This document shows, one piece after another, positions 1 to 6,962 of a stretch of 27,186 nt of DNA. The stretch is from Betaproteobacteria bacterium UBA5582. Lineage in GTDB: Bacteria > Pseudomonadota > Gammaproteobacteria > Burkholderiales > Rhodocyclaceae. The notes beneath the pieces are model-generated. The model saw only the letters and a list, made by a program, of their open reading frames with translations, was not told the DNA's origin and did no database searches. The stretch is taken from the NCBI GenBank assembly GCA_002425245.1, contig DILW01000114.1:1-27186 (forward strand), given 5' to 3'. Made by a program: the position numbers and the translations under genes. Position 1 is the stretch's first letter. Every line of letters starts with the position of its first letter.

Positions 1-244
1 ACCCCCACCCCGGCCCCCCCCCCCGCCCGGCTCGCATAATGCTGCAAATGCCAATCCCCCGCCCGCCCCTCAAACGCCGAGTACTGACACATCGGCGGCA
101 TGCCGATGCGGTTGGGCAAAGTCACGCTACGCAGGGACAAGGGGGCAAACAAGGCAGACATCGGTCACTCCGGCAAGCAAAAAAGACAGGAGGCGTAGCC
201 TACCGCATTGGCGGGCGGGCTGGCACGGGGGGCCGGACGCGCAG
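1..244. other. Non-coding edge region with C-rich low-complexity tract
   Basis: The first 25 bases are almost entirely C, including a long C run, which looks like a contig edge or a hard-to-sequence tract. A perfect 7-bp hairpin (CATCGGC, 5-base loop, GCCGATG) sits at 90-108 and is not followed by a T run. I see no convincing gene on either strand. The minus strand directly downstream of the UPF0175 gene, where a PIN-type toxin partner is often found, has no open frame of useful length. Confidence 0.4.
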
Positions 245-460
245 CTAGCCGAAGTCGGCCAGCTCCTGCGCGAGCGTTTCCCGATTCGCCCGAATCACGG
301 CCACACCCCGCGCACCCAGGATGTCGATCATCTCGCTCACCGACACGCCAACCAAGCTCGCCGCCCGACCAAGGGAAATGCGCTCTTCGTCGAACAAGCG
401 GACCGCCAGCTCCAAGCCGATGCCATCCGCGAGAATCGTCTCATCGCACGGGACGGTCAC
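245..460 (-). CDS. UPF0175 family antitoxin-like small protein
   Basis: This is a 71-residue protein with the UPF0175 core. The segment reading LELAVRLFDEERISLGRAAS, followed by a helix ending in a GARGVAVI stretch, is typical of the family. Members resemble ribbon- or winged-helix DNA-binding antitoxins and often precede a PIN-domain (DUF3368) toxin gene. The start is GTG at 460; an in-frame TAG three codons upstream excludes a longer product, so the N-terminus is shorter than usual. No toxin partner can be read downstream, so it may be an orphan antitoxin or the relic of a pair. Its GC content matches the backbone, unlike the neighbouring ATPase gene. The family call is from motif recall; the DNA-binding role is family knowledge. 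Confidence 0.6.
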   Translation of the reverse strand: MTVPCDETILADGIGLELAVRLFDEERISLGRAASLVGVSVSEMIDILGARGVAVIRANRETLAQELADFG

Positions 461-612
461 TGCGAACTACAAAAGACCGTTTGCGCTTGGTAAATCTCTC
501 CTGAGGAAAGACTACCTTAGAAATATCCAGTTGTTACACATAAAAATTCTTGCCAGATATTTTCAGATAACACCCCTTACAAACCACCCAGAGATAAAAT
601 CACTCGATCTAG

Positions 613-2712
613 CTAGCGTGGTGCACTACCACGTTTTTTCCTAGAGCTTACTCTTTCTGTTTGCCCTGAGGCATAAAGTCGGATGTGGGTATCTAACAAA
701 TGATCCAACGCCATGTCACCCACATCAATTTTTGTTGGACTCCTAAGCTTCGAAAGTATCCCCGTAAGAGTTGACGCAGTTATTTTAATAATAACCTTTC
801 CCTGCATATAGAACTCTCGAAATGCATCCAATTCACGCCCTTTTACCAACCCTGACTGCTTATCTCGGCAAACTATAAACCCCATGCGCCCATATTCTCT
901 AATGAGATACCCGTTCATTTGTCTATATTCAGCTATTCCAATATCCTCAAAATTTTTTATTTCAAAAATTAATTGCCGGGTCTCATAGTCATCACGAATT
1001 CTTTTCCAAAAGCCGCGAACACCCTGGTTTGTTGCAACCACATCGCGTCGCTGGACAGCATGTTGGTTTGGATGAAGTTGAATGTTGGTAAGTTCTTTCG
1101 CGAACGCGATCTCAATAGCTCTTTTACACCATTCCTCAAACTGAGAGGCCGCCTCCGCCCCGGTCGGAATAGTCGCCAGCTCTGAAATCATGCGACCGAG
1201 ACTTGTTGCGCGTTGTTCAGCACTCTGTGAATGAATCGTGATCTCGTATTCATCAAATATCTGTTCTGCAACATTTTGCTCTAAATCGTCTTTTTGGAGC
1301 CCAAGCGCATTCCAATAACATGGATGAATCATAAGAACATCGTCAGTTAAAATGACTTTATCAGGCCGCTTTCCGTCATGCGAAAAAACCCATGTATTAC
1401 TTTGCCGATCCATTAATCCGAAATATCCAACCCCATAAAGGGCCTTGGCGATTTCCTCCTCTGAACCGAGAATTCGAAGATGCTGCAGCACTCCCGCATC
1501 AAGAGATTGATCATTCAGTACACTATGGATAACCCGAACTACTTCTCGAAGCGACAACTGCGCAGGCCCATTGGAAAATGCACTGGTTAACTGCCTTATC
1601 CCTGGAAATACTGTCTCATACTCTTTACCCAAATCATCAAAACGCGTCATCGAGATGTGTTTTGATGATTCACTGAAGTCGTTATCGATCAAAGTTTCAC
1701 GATTTTGCCGTCGGGCTTGCTCGATTGCAGCATTTAAAAGAGCGATAACATCACGGGGCCGGTATAGGGTTAGTCTCAAGCATCTCTTAAAGCCTTCTCT
1801 TCCATGCAATTCATTTCCCGTGATGGCGTTCCAAACTTTGACATCACTCTCCCTTTCAATAAAAAAAGCTGCTCGAATCCGCTTGCAAACCAAGTAGAAT
1901 AATTCCTCCGGGTCCCAGTGAAGTCGGAGAACCTGGCTCTCCAAATTACGCGAAAAGTCTTTATCTTCAAGCTGAACAGCGCGAAAAATATTATCTCGCA
2001 AGAAAACAATCGCTCTTACGTGACTTCCGAGCGCTCCCCTAACCTCATCTGTTCCATAAATAATTCCATCGACAATACCTATACCAACAACATCAGATTC
2101 GTAACCTTCATCTAATCTGTCTATAAGGACAACAAGACTTTGCTTAAGCGATTCTGTTAACGTTGATACCTCTTCTGTAATTCGGTTCAGTTGTAGCAAA
2201 GATGGAAGATCAGCAATCCGGTCTTCAGGATCGGGTATGCTTTTCAAGCGCTCACGTAAGGTGCCACGTAGTCGCTCAAATATGCAGTTCCCTTTAGATG
2301 TCCAAGCCTTTAGGTGAACTTTCAAGGTCTCGTACTTGTTGATTTCACCAGCCGTCTTGTAGTTTCTTTGGCATATTGCCGCAAGTTCGAGTAACAACCC
2401 ATAACGCCAAGCCAGTTTGACTCCCGCGCGAATTCTGCTAACTGACTCGCCAAACATCGATGCAACTGGGCGAAGTCCTATCACCTGCTCTTCAGCAGGA
2501 GAAATCACCAAGGTTGTATTTTTCTGCGCTGCCCAGTCTTTGGATAGACGGTATGTCAGAGCACTCTTTCCTGTGCCTCGTCGCCCTACAACAATGAATC
2601 TATCCCGACTTTCAAAAAGCGTACGATAGTTCTGTGATTCATAAAACGAACTGTCAAGCATGTTGTGGTCTTGTTCAGCCCGGACATCACCAAAAATGTT
2701 AATTTTTGCCAT
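613..2712 (-). CDS. P-loop ATPase with C-terminal PD-(D/E)XK nuclease-like domain (putative defence protein)
   Basis: The protein has 699 residues from ATG at 2712; a TTG two codons upstream at 2718 is the alternative. The N-terminus resembles the Sll1717-type P-loop ATPases. Walker A is GRRGTGKS at 43-50 and Walker B is LVVLID ending at D198, followed by RLDE. A sensor-like IVFLRD strand lies near 235-240 and a YRPRDV motif near 317-323. The middle (about 350-500) looks helical with a possible winged helix. The C-terminal part has a restriction-endonuclease-like core: glutamates near 526-527, D557 after two arginines, E584-x-K586 in FEIKN, and a later Q598xxxY602L helix. Base composition and codon use (TTA, ATA, AGA) are strikingly AT-rich against all neighbours, which points to horizontal transfer. 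An ATP-driven nuclease role, plausibly against phage or plasmids, is inferred. No partner gene sits beside it. There is no clear Shine-Dalgarno sequence. Confidence 0.82.
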   Translation of the reverse strand: MAKINIFGDVRAEQDHNMLDSSFYESQNYRTLFESRDRFIVVGRRGTGKSALTYRLSKDWAAQKNTTLVISPAEEQVIGLRPVASMFGESVSRIRAGVKLAWRYGLLLELAAICQRNYKTAGEINKYETLKVHLKAWTSKGNCIFERLRGTLRERLKSIPDPEDRIADLPSLLQLNRITEEVSTLTESLKQSLVVLIDRLDEGYESDVVGIGIVDGIIYGTDEVRGALGSHVRAIVFLRDNIFRAVQLEDKDFSRNLESQVLRLHWDPEELFYLVCKRIRAAFFIERESDVKVWNAITGNELHGREGFKRCLRLTLYRPRDVIALLNAAIEQARRQNRETLIDNDFSESSKHISMTRFDDLGKEYETVFPGIRQLTSAFSNGPAQLSLREVVRVIHSVLNDQSLDAGVLQHLRILGSEEEIAKALYGVGYFGLMDRQSNTWVFSHDGKRPDKVILTDDVLMIHPCYWNALGLQKDDLEQNVAEQIFDEYEITIHSQSAEQRATSLGRMISELATIPTGAEAASQFEEWCKRAIEIAFAKELTNIQLHPNQHAVQRRDVVATNQGVRGFWKRIRDDYETRQLIFEIKNFEDIGIAEYRQMNGYLIREYGRMGFIVCRDKQSGLVKGRELDAFREFYMQGKVIIKITASTLTGILSKLRSPTKIDVGDMALDHLLDTHIRLYASGQTERVSSRKKRGSAPR
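617..639 (+). terminator. Candidate plus-strand intrinsic terminator
   Basis: A perfect 6-bp stem (CGTGGT / ACCACG) with a 5-base loop is followed directly by six T residues. It lies inside the last codons of the minus-strand ATPase gene but has terminator polarity on the plus strand, so it would stop transcription entering the insert from the left. No plus-strand gene upstream explains it. Confidence 0.45.
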
Positions 2713-2760
2713 TTTCAATACAATTAAGGTAGTCAGCTTTCATCATACATCTGCACTGGT

Positions 2761-2858
2761 CATAGGACATCACATGTGTAGTGAGCAGCATGTTTCGCAA
2801 CGGAATCATCTATTCGACATCAACGTGTGCAAAGCACCTTCCGCCTTAATGTCCTATG
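2761..2858. repeat. Perfect 10-bp inverted repeat with arms 78 bp apart
   Basis: CATAGGACAT at 2761-2770 is the exact reverse complement of ATGTCCTATG at 2849-2858. The arm nearest the ATPase gene would overlap its likely -35 region. Two distant identical half-sites could be a looping operator or the ends of a small element. No further extension of the match is visible on either side. Confidence 0.5.
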
Positions 2859-3026
2859 GCGGATTTAAAATCAGCGAGTTGCCGTTCGTTTAGCCTAAGT
2901 TTGCCGACGTCGAATGCCTCTCATTAGGCGCTAGATGCCAAGATAGTCGAAGCTCCGTTGTCCACTTCGACTGGCCAGTAGCCTCCGCCCCCCCAGAAAA
3001 CCACCCTCAGCGCTTCCACCCAATCA

Positions 3027-3048
3027 CAAGGGCGCCTCCCCGCCCTTG
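3027..3048 (-). terminator. Hairpin downstream of the M15 peptidase gene
   Basis: An 8-bp perfect stem (CAAGGGCG / CGCCCTTG) with a 6-base loop lies about 15 bases past the stop codon of the M15 peptidase gene. There is no T run after it on the minus strand, so termination efficiency is doubtful. Confidence 0.3.
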
Positions 3049-3063
3049 CTCCCCCAAACGCCC

Positions 3064-3669
3064 TCACCCAAAAATCGCCGTTCCCGCCGCCACCCGGCTA
3101 CGCAGTTCGGCGAGCATTTCGCGTTCGGTCATCTGTTTTGCCCAGGTGGGCCGCAGTTGGTAGTGGGGTTGGTCGACGATGGTTTTCCAGCTGCCGCCCC
3201 ACTCCAGGCCGAGGTCCATGCCCAGGGCGCCGATGGCTTTGTACTTGGGGGAGTCACCGAGGTAGCGGTTGCCTTCGAAGATGCCGATGTCGAAGGCGAT
3301 GCCGAAGTTGTGGTTTGACTGGCCGCCGCGGGCGTTGGTGACTTTGGCGCCGGGGGCGGTGCGGCCCTGGGCGTAGAGGGCGTCCTGTTCGGCGTAGCTG
3401 CGGGTGCCGCTGATCACCTTGATGGTGATGCCGTGTTCGGCAGCCTTGTGCACCAGTGCCCTGGCCAGGGGCTGGACTTCGGGGAGGAGCGTGGCGATGC
3501 ATTTCTCGCTGCGCGGGTCGACCGGGGATGGCGGCAGGACGACTGCTGCCTTGGCCTTGGGCTTGACGATGCATTTGTAGATGGCGCCCCAGGTTTCGGG
3601 GCCGGCCTTGCCGTCGACTTCGACGCCAAGGGCTTGCTGGACTTCGCGAACCATTTCTTCGATTTTCAT
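3064..3669 (-). CDS. M15 family peptidase (endolysin-like peptidoglycan endopeptidase)
   Basis: 201 residues from ATG at 3669, chosen because GGAGGAG sits just upstream. The N-terminus (about 6-32, with VDGKAGPETWGAI) looks like a short peptidoglycan-binding-like repeat. A charged proline-containing linker leads to an M15 (VanY/endolysin type) catalytic domain with SGTRS at 87-91, the zinc motif SNHNFGIAFD giving H120 and D127, and a third ligand H169 in QPHYQL. The family cleaves peptide stems, commonly L-alanyl-D-glutamate, using one zinc ion. No signal peptide is visible, so like phage endolysins it would need a holin or cell lysis to reach the wall. No phage genes sit next to it. It may be a domesticated prophage lysin or a cargo gene beside the AT-rich insert. 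Confidence 0.85.
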   Translation of the reverse strand: MKIEEMVREVQQALGVEVDGKAGPETWGAIYKCIVKPKAKAAVVLPPSPVDPRSEKCIATLLPEVQPLARALVHKAAEHGITIKVISGTRSYAEQDALYAQGRTAPGAKVTNARGGQSNHNFGIAFDIGIFEGNRYLGDSPKYKAIGALGMDLGLEWGGSWKTIVDQPHYQLRPTWAKQMTEREMLAELRSRVAAGTAIFG

Positions 3670-3866
3670 TTTCCCGCTCCTCCAAAGTTGACCGGGGCAT
3701 GCCCCGTGTGACTCACCAGAAACGAACAAAACCGAATGTCATGATGCCACCCGGCCAGGAAAATTTCCCGGCTTTTTTGGCGCGCCGCCGGGAGATTCGG
3801 CGGCCGGCCAGACTGTTATCATTGCAGCCTGTTGCGGGCCTGGCCCGCGGTTGTGGATACCTGCAG

Positions 3867-4232
3867 ATGACAACTCAAAACCCCTGCCCGCCGATGCTGT
3901 TCGGCATCAAGAACTGCGACACGATGAAGAAGGCCATGAACTGGCTTGCGGATAATGGTGTTGCCTATACCTTTGTCGATTACAAGAAGGCCGGCGTGGC
4001 CGCCGAGCGGCTGCCGGACTGGGCGGCGCGGGCGGGTTGGGAGGTGTTGCTCAACCGGCGCGGGCTGATGTGGAAGAAACTGAGCGATGCCGAGCGCGCG
4101 GACGTGGACGAAGCCAAGGCGCTGGCGCTGATGGCGCAGTATCCGGCGCTGATCAAGCGGCCGGTGCTGGATACGGGCGCCGCGCTGGTGGTCGGCTTTG
4201 CGCCGGAAATCTACGCGGAAAAGCTGAAATGA
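3867..4232 (+). CDS. yffB: ArsC/Spx-family protein YffB
   Basis: 121 residues, close to the roughly 118 of E. coli YffB. It has the thioredoxin-like ArsC fold signature: LFGIKNCDTMKKA with a single Cys (C17) in a CDT context rather than CxxC, NRRG at 63-66 and IKRP at 96-99. YffB proteins are arsenate-reductase-like and bind glutathione in studied members; the physiological reaction is not settled. ATG 3867 was chosen; ATG 3894 would trim nine residues, and neither has a strong ribosome site. The stop overlaps the hslO start as ATGA (4229-4232), so the two are translationally coupled and may share a thiol or redox theme. Confidence 0.88.
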   Translation: MTTQNPCPPMLFGIKNCDTMKKAMNWLADNGVAYTFVDYKKAGVAAERLPDWAARAGWEVLLNRRGLMWKKLSDAERADVDEAKALALMAQYPALIKRPVLDTGAALVVGFAPEIYAEKLK

Positions 4233-5110
4233 GCGCCAGCACGCTGCGTCGATTCCTGTTCGAAGGCCTGGATATTCGCGGGGCCTTCGTCCAATTGGGC
4301 GATGCCTGGCAGCAGATGCAGGCAGGCCGCGATTACCCGGCGCCGGTGGCGCAATTGCTGGGCGAGACGGCGGCGGTGACGGCGCTGATCGCCGGGCAGT
4401 TGAAGCAGCCCGGGCGCCTGACCTTGCAGTTGCGCGGCGACGGGCCGATCCAGTTGCTGGTGATGGATTGCAACGAGGCCTTGCAGATGCGCGGCATGGC
4501 GCGCAGCAACCCGGTGGTGCTGGCGGCGCCGGTGCCGGAACTGCTCGGCGCGCATCAGGGCGGACAGTTGCTGATGAGCCTGGATCTGCCGACGGCGCGC
4601 CAGCCTTACCAGAGTTTCGTGCCGATGGTGGGCGACAGCATTGCGCAGATTTTCGAGCATTACCTGGTGCAGTCGGAGCAGCAGCCGTCGCGCCTGTTCT
4701 GCGCGGCCGATGCGCAGTCGGCGGCGTGCCTGTTCCTGCAGAAGCTGCCGCAGGCGGACCACCACGATGCAGACGGCTGGCAGCGCATCACGCAACTGGC
4801 CGATACGGTGAAGCCGGCGGAACTGCTGACGCTGGATGCAGAAAGCTTGCTCGGCCGGCTGTTCCACGAGGAGATCGCGGCGCGCGGCATCCGCATCTAC
4901 GATCCGCAGCCGGTGGTTTATCACTGCCCGGAGGATTGGGAAAAGGTGCGCGACATGATCCGCGGCCTGGGCCGCGCCGATGCCGAGACCATCGTCGCCG
5001 AGCATGGCGAAATCCTCATCCACGACGACATCTGTAACCGTCAGTACCGTTTCAGCGCAGCCGACGTGGCCGCGCTGTTCGACGACGATTCCCGGCAGTC
5101 CGTGCATTGA
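4229..5110 (+). CDS. hslO: Hsp33-family redox chaperone HslO, zinc centre partly lost
   Basis: 293 residues, the usual length. The N-terminal holdase domain is well conserved, including GDSIAQIFEHYLVQSEQQPS at 136-155. Hsp33 is a cytosolic holdase switched on when four cysteines (CxC ... CxxC) that bind zinc are oxidised. Here only C233 (in VVYHCPED) and C269 (in HDDICNRQY) remain; the partner positions are E235 and D266. The frame is intact across the region (clean GAG and GAC codons), so this is substitution rather than frameshift. Two cysteines could still form a disulphide, but canonical tetrahedral Cys4 zinc binding is not possible. It overlaps yffB by ATGA and the downstream kinase by TTGA. 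The fold call is sure; whether it still works as a redox switch is open. Confidence 0.93.
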   Translation: MSASTLRRFLFEGLDIRGAFVQLGDAWQQMQAGRDYPAPVAQLLGETAAVTALIAGQLKQPGRLTLQLRGDGPIQLLVMDCNEALQMRGMARSNPVVLAAPVPELLGAHQGGQLLMSLDLPTARQPYQSFVPMVGDSIAQIFEHYLVQSEQQPSRLFCAADAQSAACLFLQKLPQADHHDADGWQRITQLADTVKPAELLTLDAESLLGRLFHEEIAARGIRIYDPQPVVYHCPEDWEKVRDMIRGLGRADAETIVAEHGEILIHDDICNRQYRFSAADVAALFDDDSRQSVH

Positions 5111-6468
5111 AGTCGCTACCGCCGGCCTTCGTTCTCAACCGCCAGGTTGAGCTGCTCTACCGCAACCTGCGGCTGGGGCAGGTGGCGTCGATCTTCAACG
5201 CCGGTTTTCTGGCCTGGGCCGCTTACGGCAAGGTCGACACAGGCACCCTGCTTGCCTGGTGGCTGCTGGCGTCGCTGACGGCGGCCCTGCGCATGGGCCA
5301 GGCGGCCCGCTACCAGGCTTGTGCACCAAGCATGCAGGCAAGCGAGGCACCGCGCTGGCGGCGGCTGGCCCTGATGGGTGCCGGCAGCGCCGGAGCGCTG
5401 TGGGCGGCGGGCACGCTGCTGCTGATGTTGTCGGGCAATACCATCCTGCAGTTTTTCACCGGTTTCGTGATGGCCGGCATGATCGCCGGGGCAGTGCCGG
5501 TACTGGCCGCCGACCGCCTGGCTTTCCGGCTCTATGCCTGGCCGGTCGTGGTGGCGGTGATCGTCGGCAGTTTTGGCCCGGAACCGCTGAATATCGCGTT
5601 GAGCGCGATGTCGGCGCTCTTTCTGCTGATCGCCACGCGCAGCGCGGATTATTTTCATGATGCGCTGCAGGACACGCTGCGCCTGGAACACGAGAAGGAC
5701 AACCTGCTGACTCACCTGGAACAGGCGCGCGCTCAGGCGGAGCTGGCGAACAAGGCGAAGACCGAGTTCCTGGCCAATGTCAGCCACGAGTTACGCACGC
5801 CGATGAACGGCATCATGGGCCTGGCCGAGCTGCTGGCGCACGAGCCGCTGACACCGGAACAGAAGGATTTGCTGACCCCGCTGCAGGCCTCGGCCAGCGA
5901 TTTGCTACACAAGATCGAACACCTGATCGAGCTATCGGCGCTGGAAGCCGGGCACCTGCAGCCCCGGCCGACGCCGTTCGCGGTGACCGAGTTGCTGGAG
6001 GCGGTCTCCTACACCTACCGTCAGCGCCTGGAATTCAAGGGCCTGCAGCTGAACAGCAAGATCGAGGGCGAGCCGCCGGCGATCCTGATTGGCGACATCG
6101 AGCGCCTGCGCAAGATCTTCAACCACCTGCTGGACAACGTGCTGAAGTTCGTCGACCACGGAGAGGTGGCGCTCGGACTGAAGGTGCTCAGCACGAGCCC
6201 GGACCGGTGCATGCTGGCCTTCAGCGTCAGCGATACGGGGCCGGGCATCGTGCCGGACAAACTCGCCGAACTCGACGGCCTGATGGTTCAGGCCGACGGT
6301 TCGAGCATGCGCCGCCACGGTGGCATCGGCATCGGCCTGGCCATCGTCCGCCGGCTGGTGAAACTGCTCGGCGGCGAGTTCAGCATCAGCAGCAGGCCGG
6401 GCCACGGCTCGACCTTCAGCTTCACCCTGCCCTTCGAAGTGCCGAAGGACTCAGCGCTTATTCACTGA
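5107..6468 (+). CDS. Membrane sensor histidine kinase
   Basis: 453 residues from TTG at 5107, which overlaps the hslO stop as TTGA; later ATG codons would remove the first membrane segments. The N-terminal 180 residues hold about five hydrophobic segments (near 30-40, 47-62, 88-108, 113-135 and 143-177) with no large periplasmic loop, followed by a helical linker. HisKA carries the phosphoacceptor H227 in FLANVSHELRTPMNG. The ATPase domain shows N344 (LLDNVLKF), DTGPGI at 376-381 and GIGIGLAI at 406-413. There is no receiver domain and no response regulator gene next to it, so it is an orphan kinase. The coupling to hslO suggests a signal linked to stress or redox state, which is inference. 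Its end overlaps the convergent OmpA-type gene by 11 bases. Confidence 0.92.
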   Translation: MKSLPPAFVLNRQVELLYRNLRLGQVASIFNAGFLAWAAYGKVDTGTLLAWWLLASLTAALRMGQAARYQACAPSMQASEAPRWRRLALMGAGSAGALWAAGTLLLMLSGNTILQFFTGFVMAGMIAGAVPVLAADRLAFRLYAWPVVVAVIVGSFGPEPLNIALSAMSALFLLIATRSADYFHDALQDTLRLEHEKDNLLTHLEQARAQAELANKAKTEFLANVSHELRTPMNGIMGLAELLAHEPLTPEQKDLLTPLQASASDLLHKIEHLIELSALEAGHLQPRPTPFAVTELLEAVSYTYRQRLEFKGLQLNSKIEGEPPAILIGDIERLRKIFNHLLDNVLKFVDHGEVALGLKVLSTSPDRCMLAFSVSDTGPGIVPDKLAELDGLMVQADGSSMRRHGGIGIGLAIVRRLVKLLGGEFSISSRPGHGSTFSFTLPFEVPKDSALIH

Positions 6469-6961
6469 AGATCAGCTCGACCCGGCGCATCTTGCGCCGG
6501 CATTCGGCCGACTTGCAGTTGGCCGGCACCTGTTCGCTGCCCGCGACCTGCCGACGAATCTGGGTGACCGGAATGCGTTCGGCGCGCAACACCTCGCTCA
6601 CGGCGTTGATCCGCTGTTCGGCGATGGCCAGGTTGTAGGACGGGCTGCCGAGATGATCGGTATGGCCAACCAGGGTGACCTGGAGATTGGGATTTTCCCG
6701 CAGCCGGGCGGCGTGCTTGAGCAGGCGCTGGCGGCTGGCAGCATCGACACTGCTCCCGGAGGGCGGGAAGAAAATGCTGTTGTCGACGTTGACCGAGGCA
6801 ATGATTTCCGCTTCCGACATTTTCCTGTCGCCGGCCGGCACGGGCTTGGCAGGCGCCGGGGCGACAGCCACCGGCTCAGCCGGCGCCTCTTCGGCCGGCT
6901 GATTGGCACAGCCAGCCAGCACCAGACACACGCCCATAACAATTGCATAGTTCTGCTTCAT
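6458..6961 (-). CDS. OmpA-family lipoprotein
   Basis: 167 residues. A lipoprotein signal ends in LAGC, with C18 as the lipidated residue, followed by an Ala/Pro/Glu-rich linker to about residue 45. The C-terminal OmpA-like domain contains the SIFFPPSGSSVD strand, the GHTDHLGSPSYNLAIAEQRI motif that holds peptidoglycan diaminopimelate in this family, and a late Cys pair in NCKSAEC. Such proteins tether the outer membrane to peptidoglycan. The start ATG is preceded by AAGGA. It lies one base downstream of the MarR gene on the same strand, so the two are probably co-transcribed from the promoter near 7540. Pal or a YiaD-type paralogue are alternatives; the locus lacks tol genes, so I do not call it pal. 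Confidence 0.88.
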   Translation of the reverse strand: MKQNYAIVMGVCLVLAGCANQPAEEAPAEPVAVAPAPAKPVPAGDRKMSEAEIIASVNVDNSIFFPPSGSSVDAASRQRLLKHAARLRENPNLQVTLVGHTDHLGSPSYNLAIAEQRINAVSEVLRAERIPVTQIRRQVAGSEQVPANCKSAECRRKMRRVELIFSE

Positions 6962-6962
6962 T

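Larger units (their letters stand above)
2713..3063. other. Intergenic boundary of the AT-rich insert, with several inverted repeats
   Basis: About 350 bases without a supportable gene. The composition changes from AT-rich to GC-rich across it. It holds a perfect 10-bp inverted repeat with distant arms (2761-2770 and 2849-2858), a 6-bp pair GCCTAA / TTAGGC (2893-2898 and 2924-2929), an 8-bp hairpin AGTCGAAG / CTTCGACT (2945-2972) and an 8-bp hairpin (3027-3048). A TATGAT on the minus strand (2742-2747) could be the -10 of the ATPase gene, with the proximal repeat arm lying over the -35 position. Confidence 0.4.

Noticed and set aside
165..200. Possible minus-strand terminator after the UPF0175 gene (T run at 180-185)
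   Set aside because: The only nearby stem is about four base pairs and is separated from the T run by several bases.
245..2718. Reading the UPF0175 gene and the ATPase-nuclease as one toxin-antitoxin operon
   Set aside because: They are on the same strand, but the small gene lies downstream with about 150 bases between them and very different base composition, so co-acquisition is not supported.
2893..2929. GCCTAA ... TTAGGC pair resembling an integron attC site
   Set aside because: The outer bases do not fit the attC consensus (no GTTRRRY / RYYYAAC ends), the length is short and no integrase or cassette array is present.
4211..5107. 298-codon minus-strand frame opposite hslO
   Set aside because: Repetitive Arg/His/Gln composition, no motifs, and fully antisense to a confident gene.
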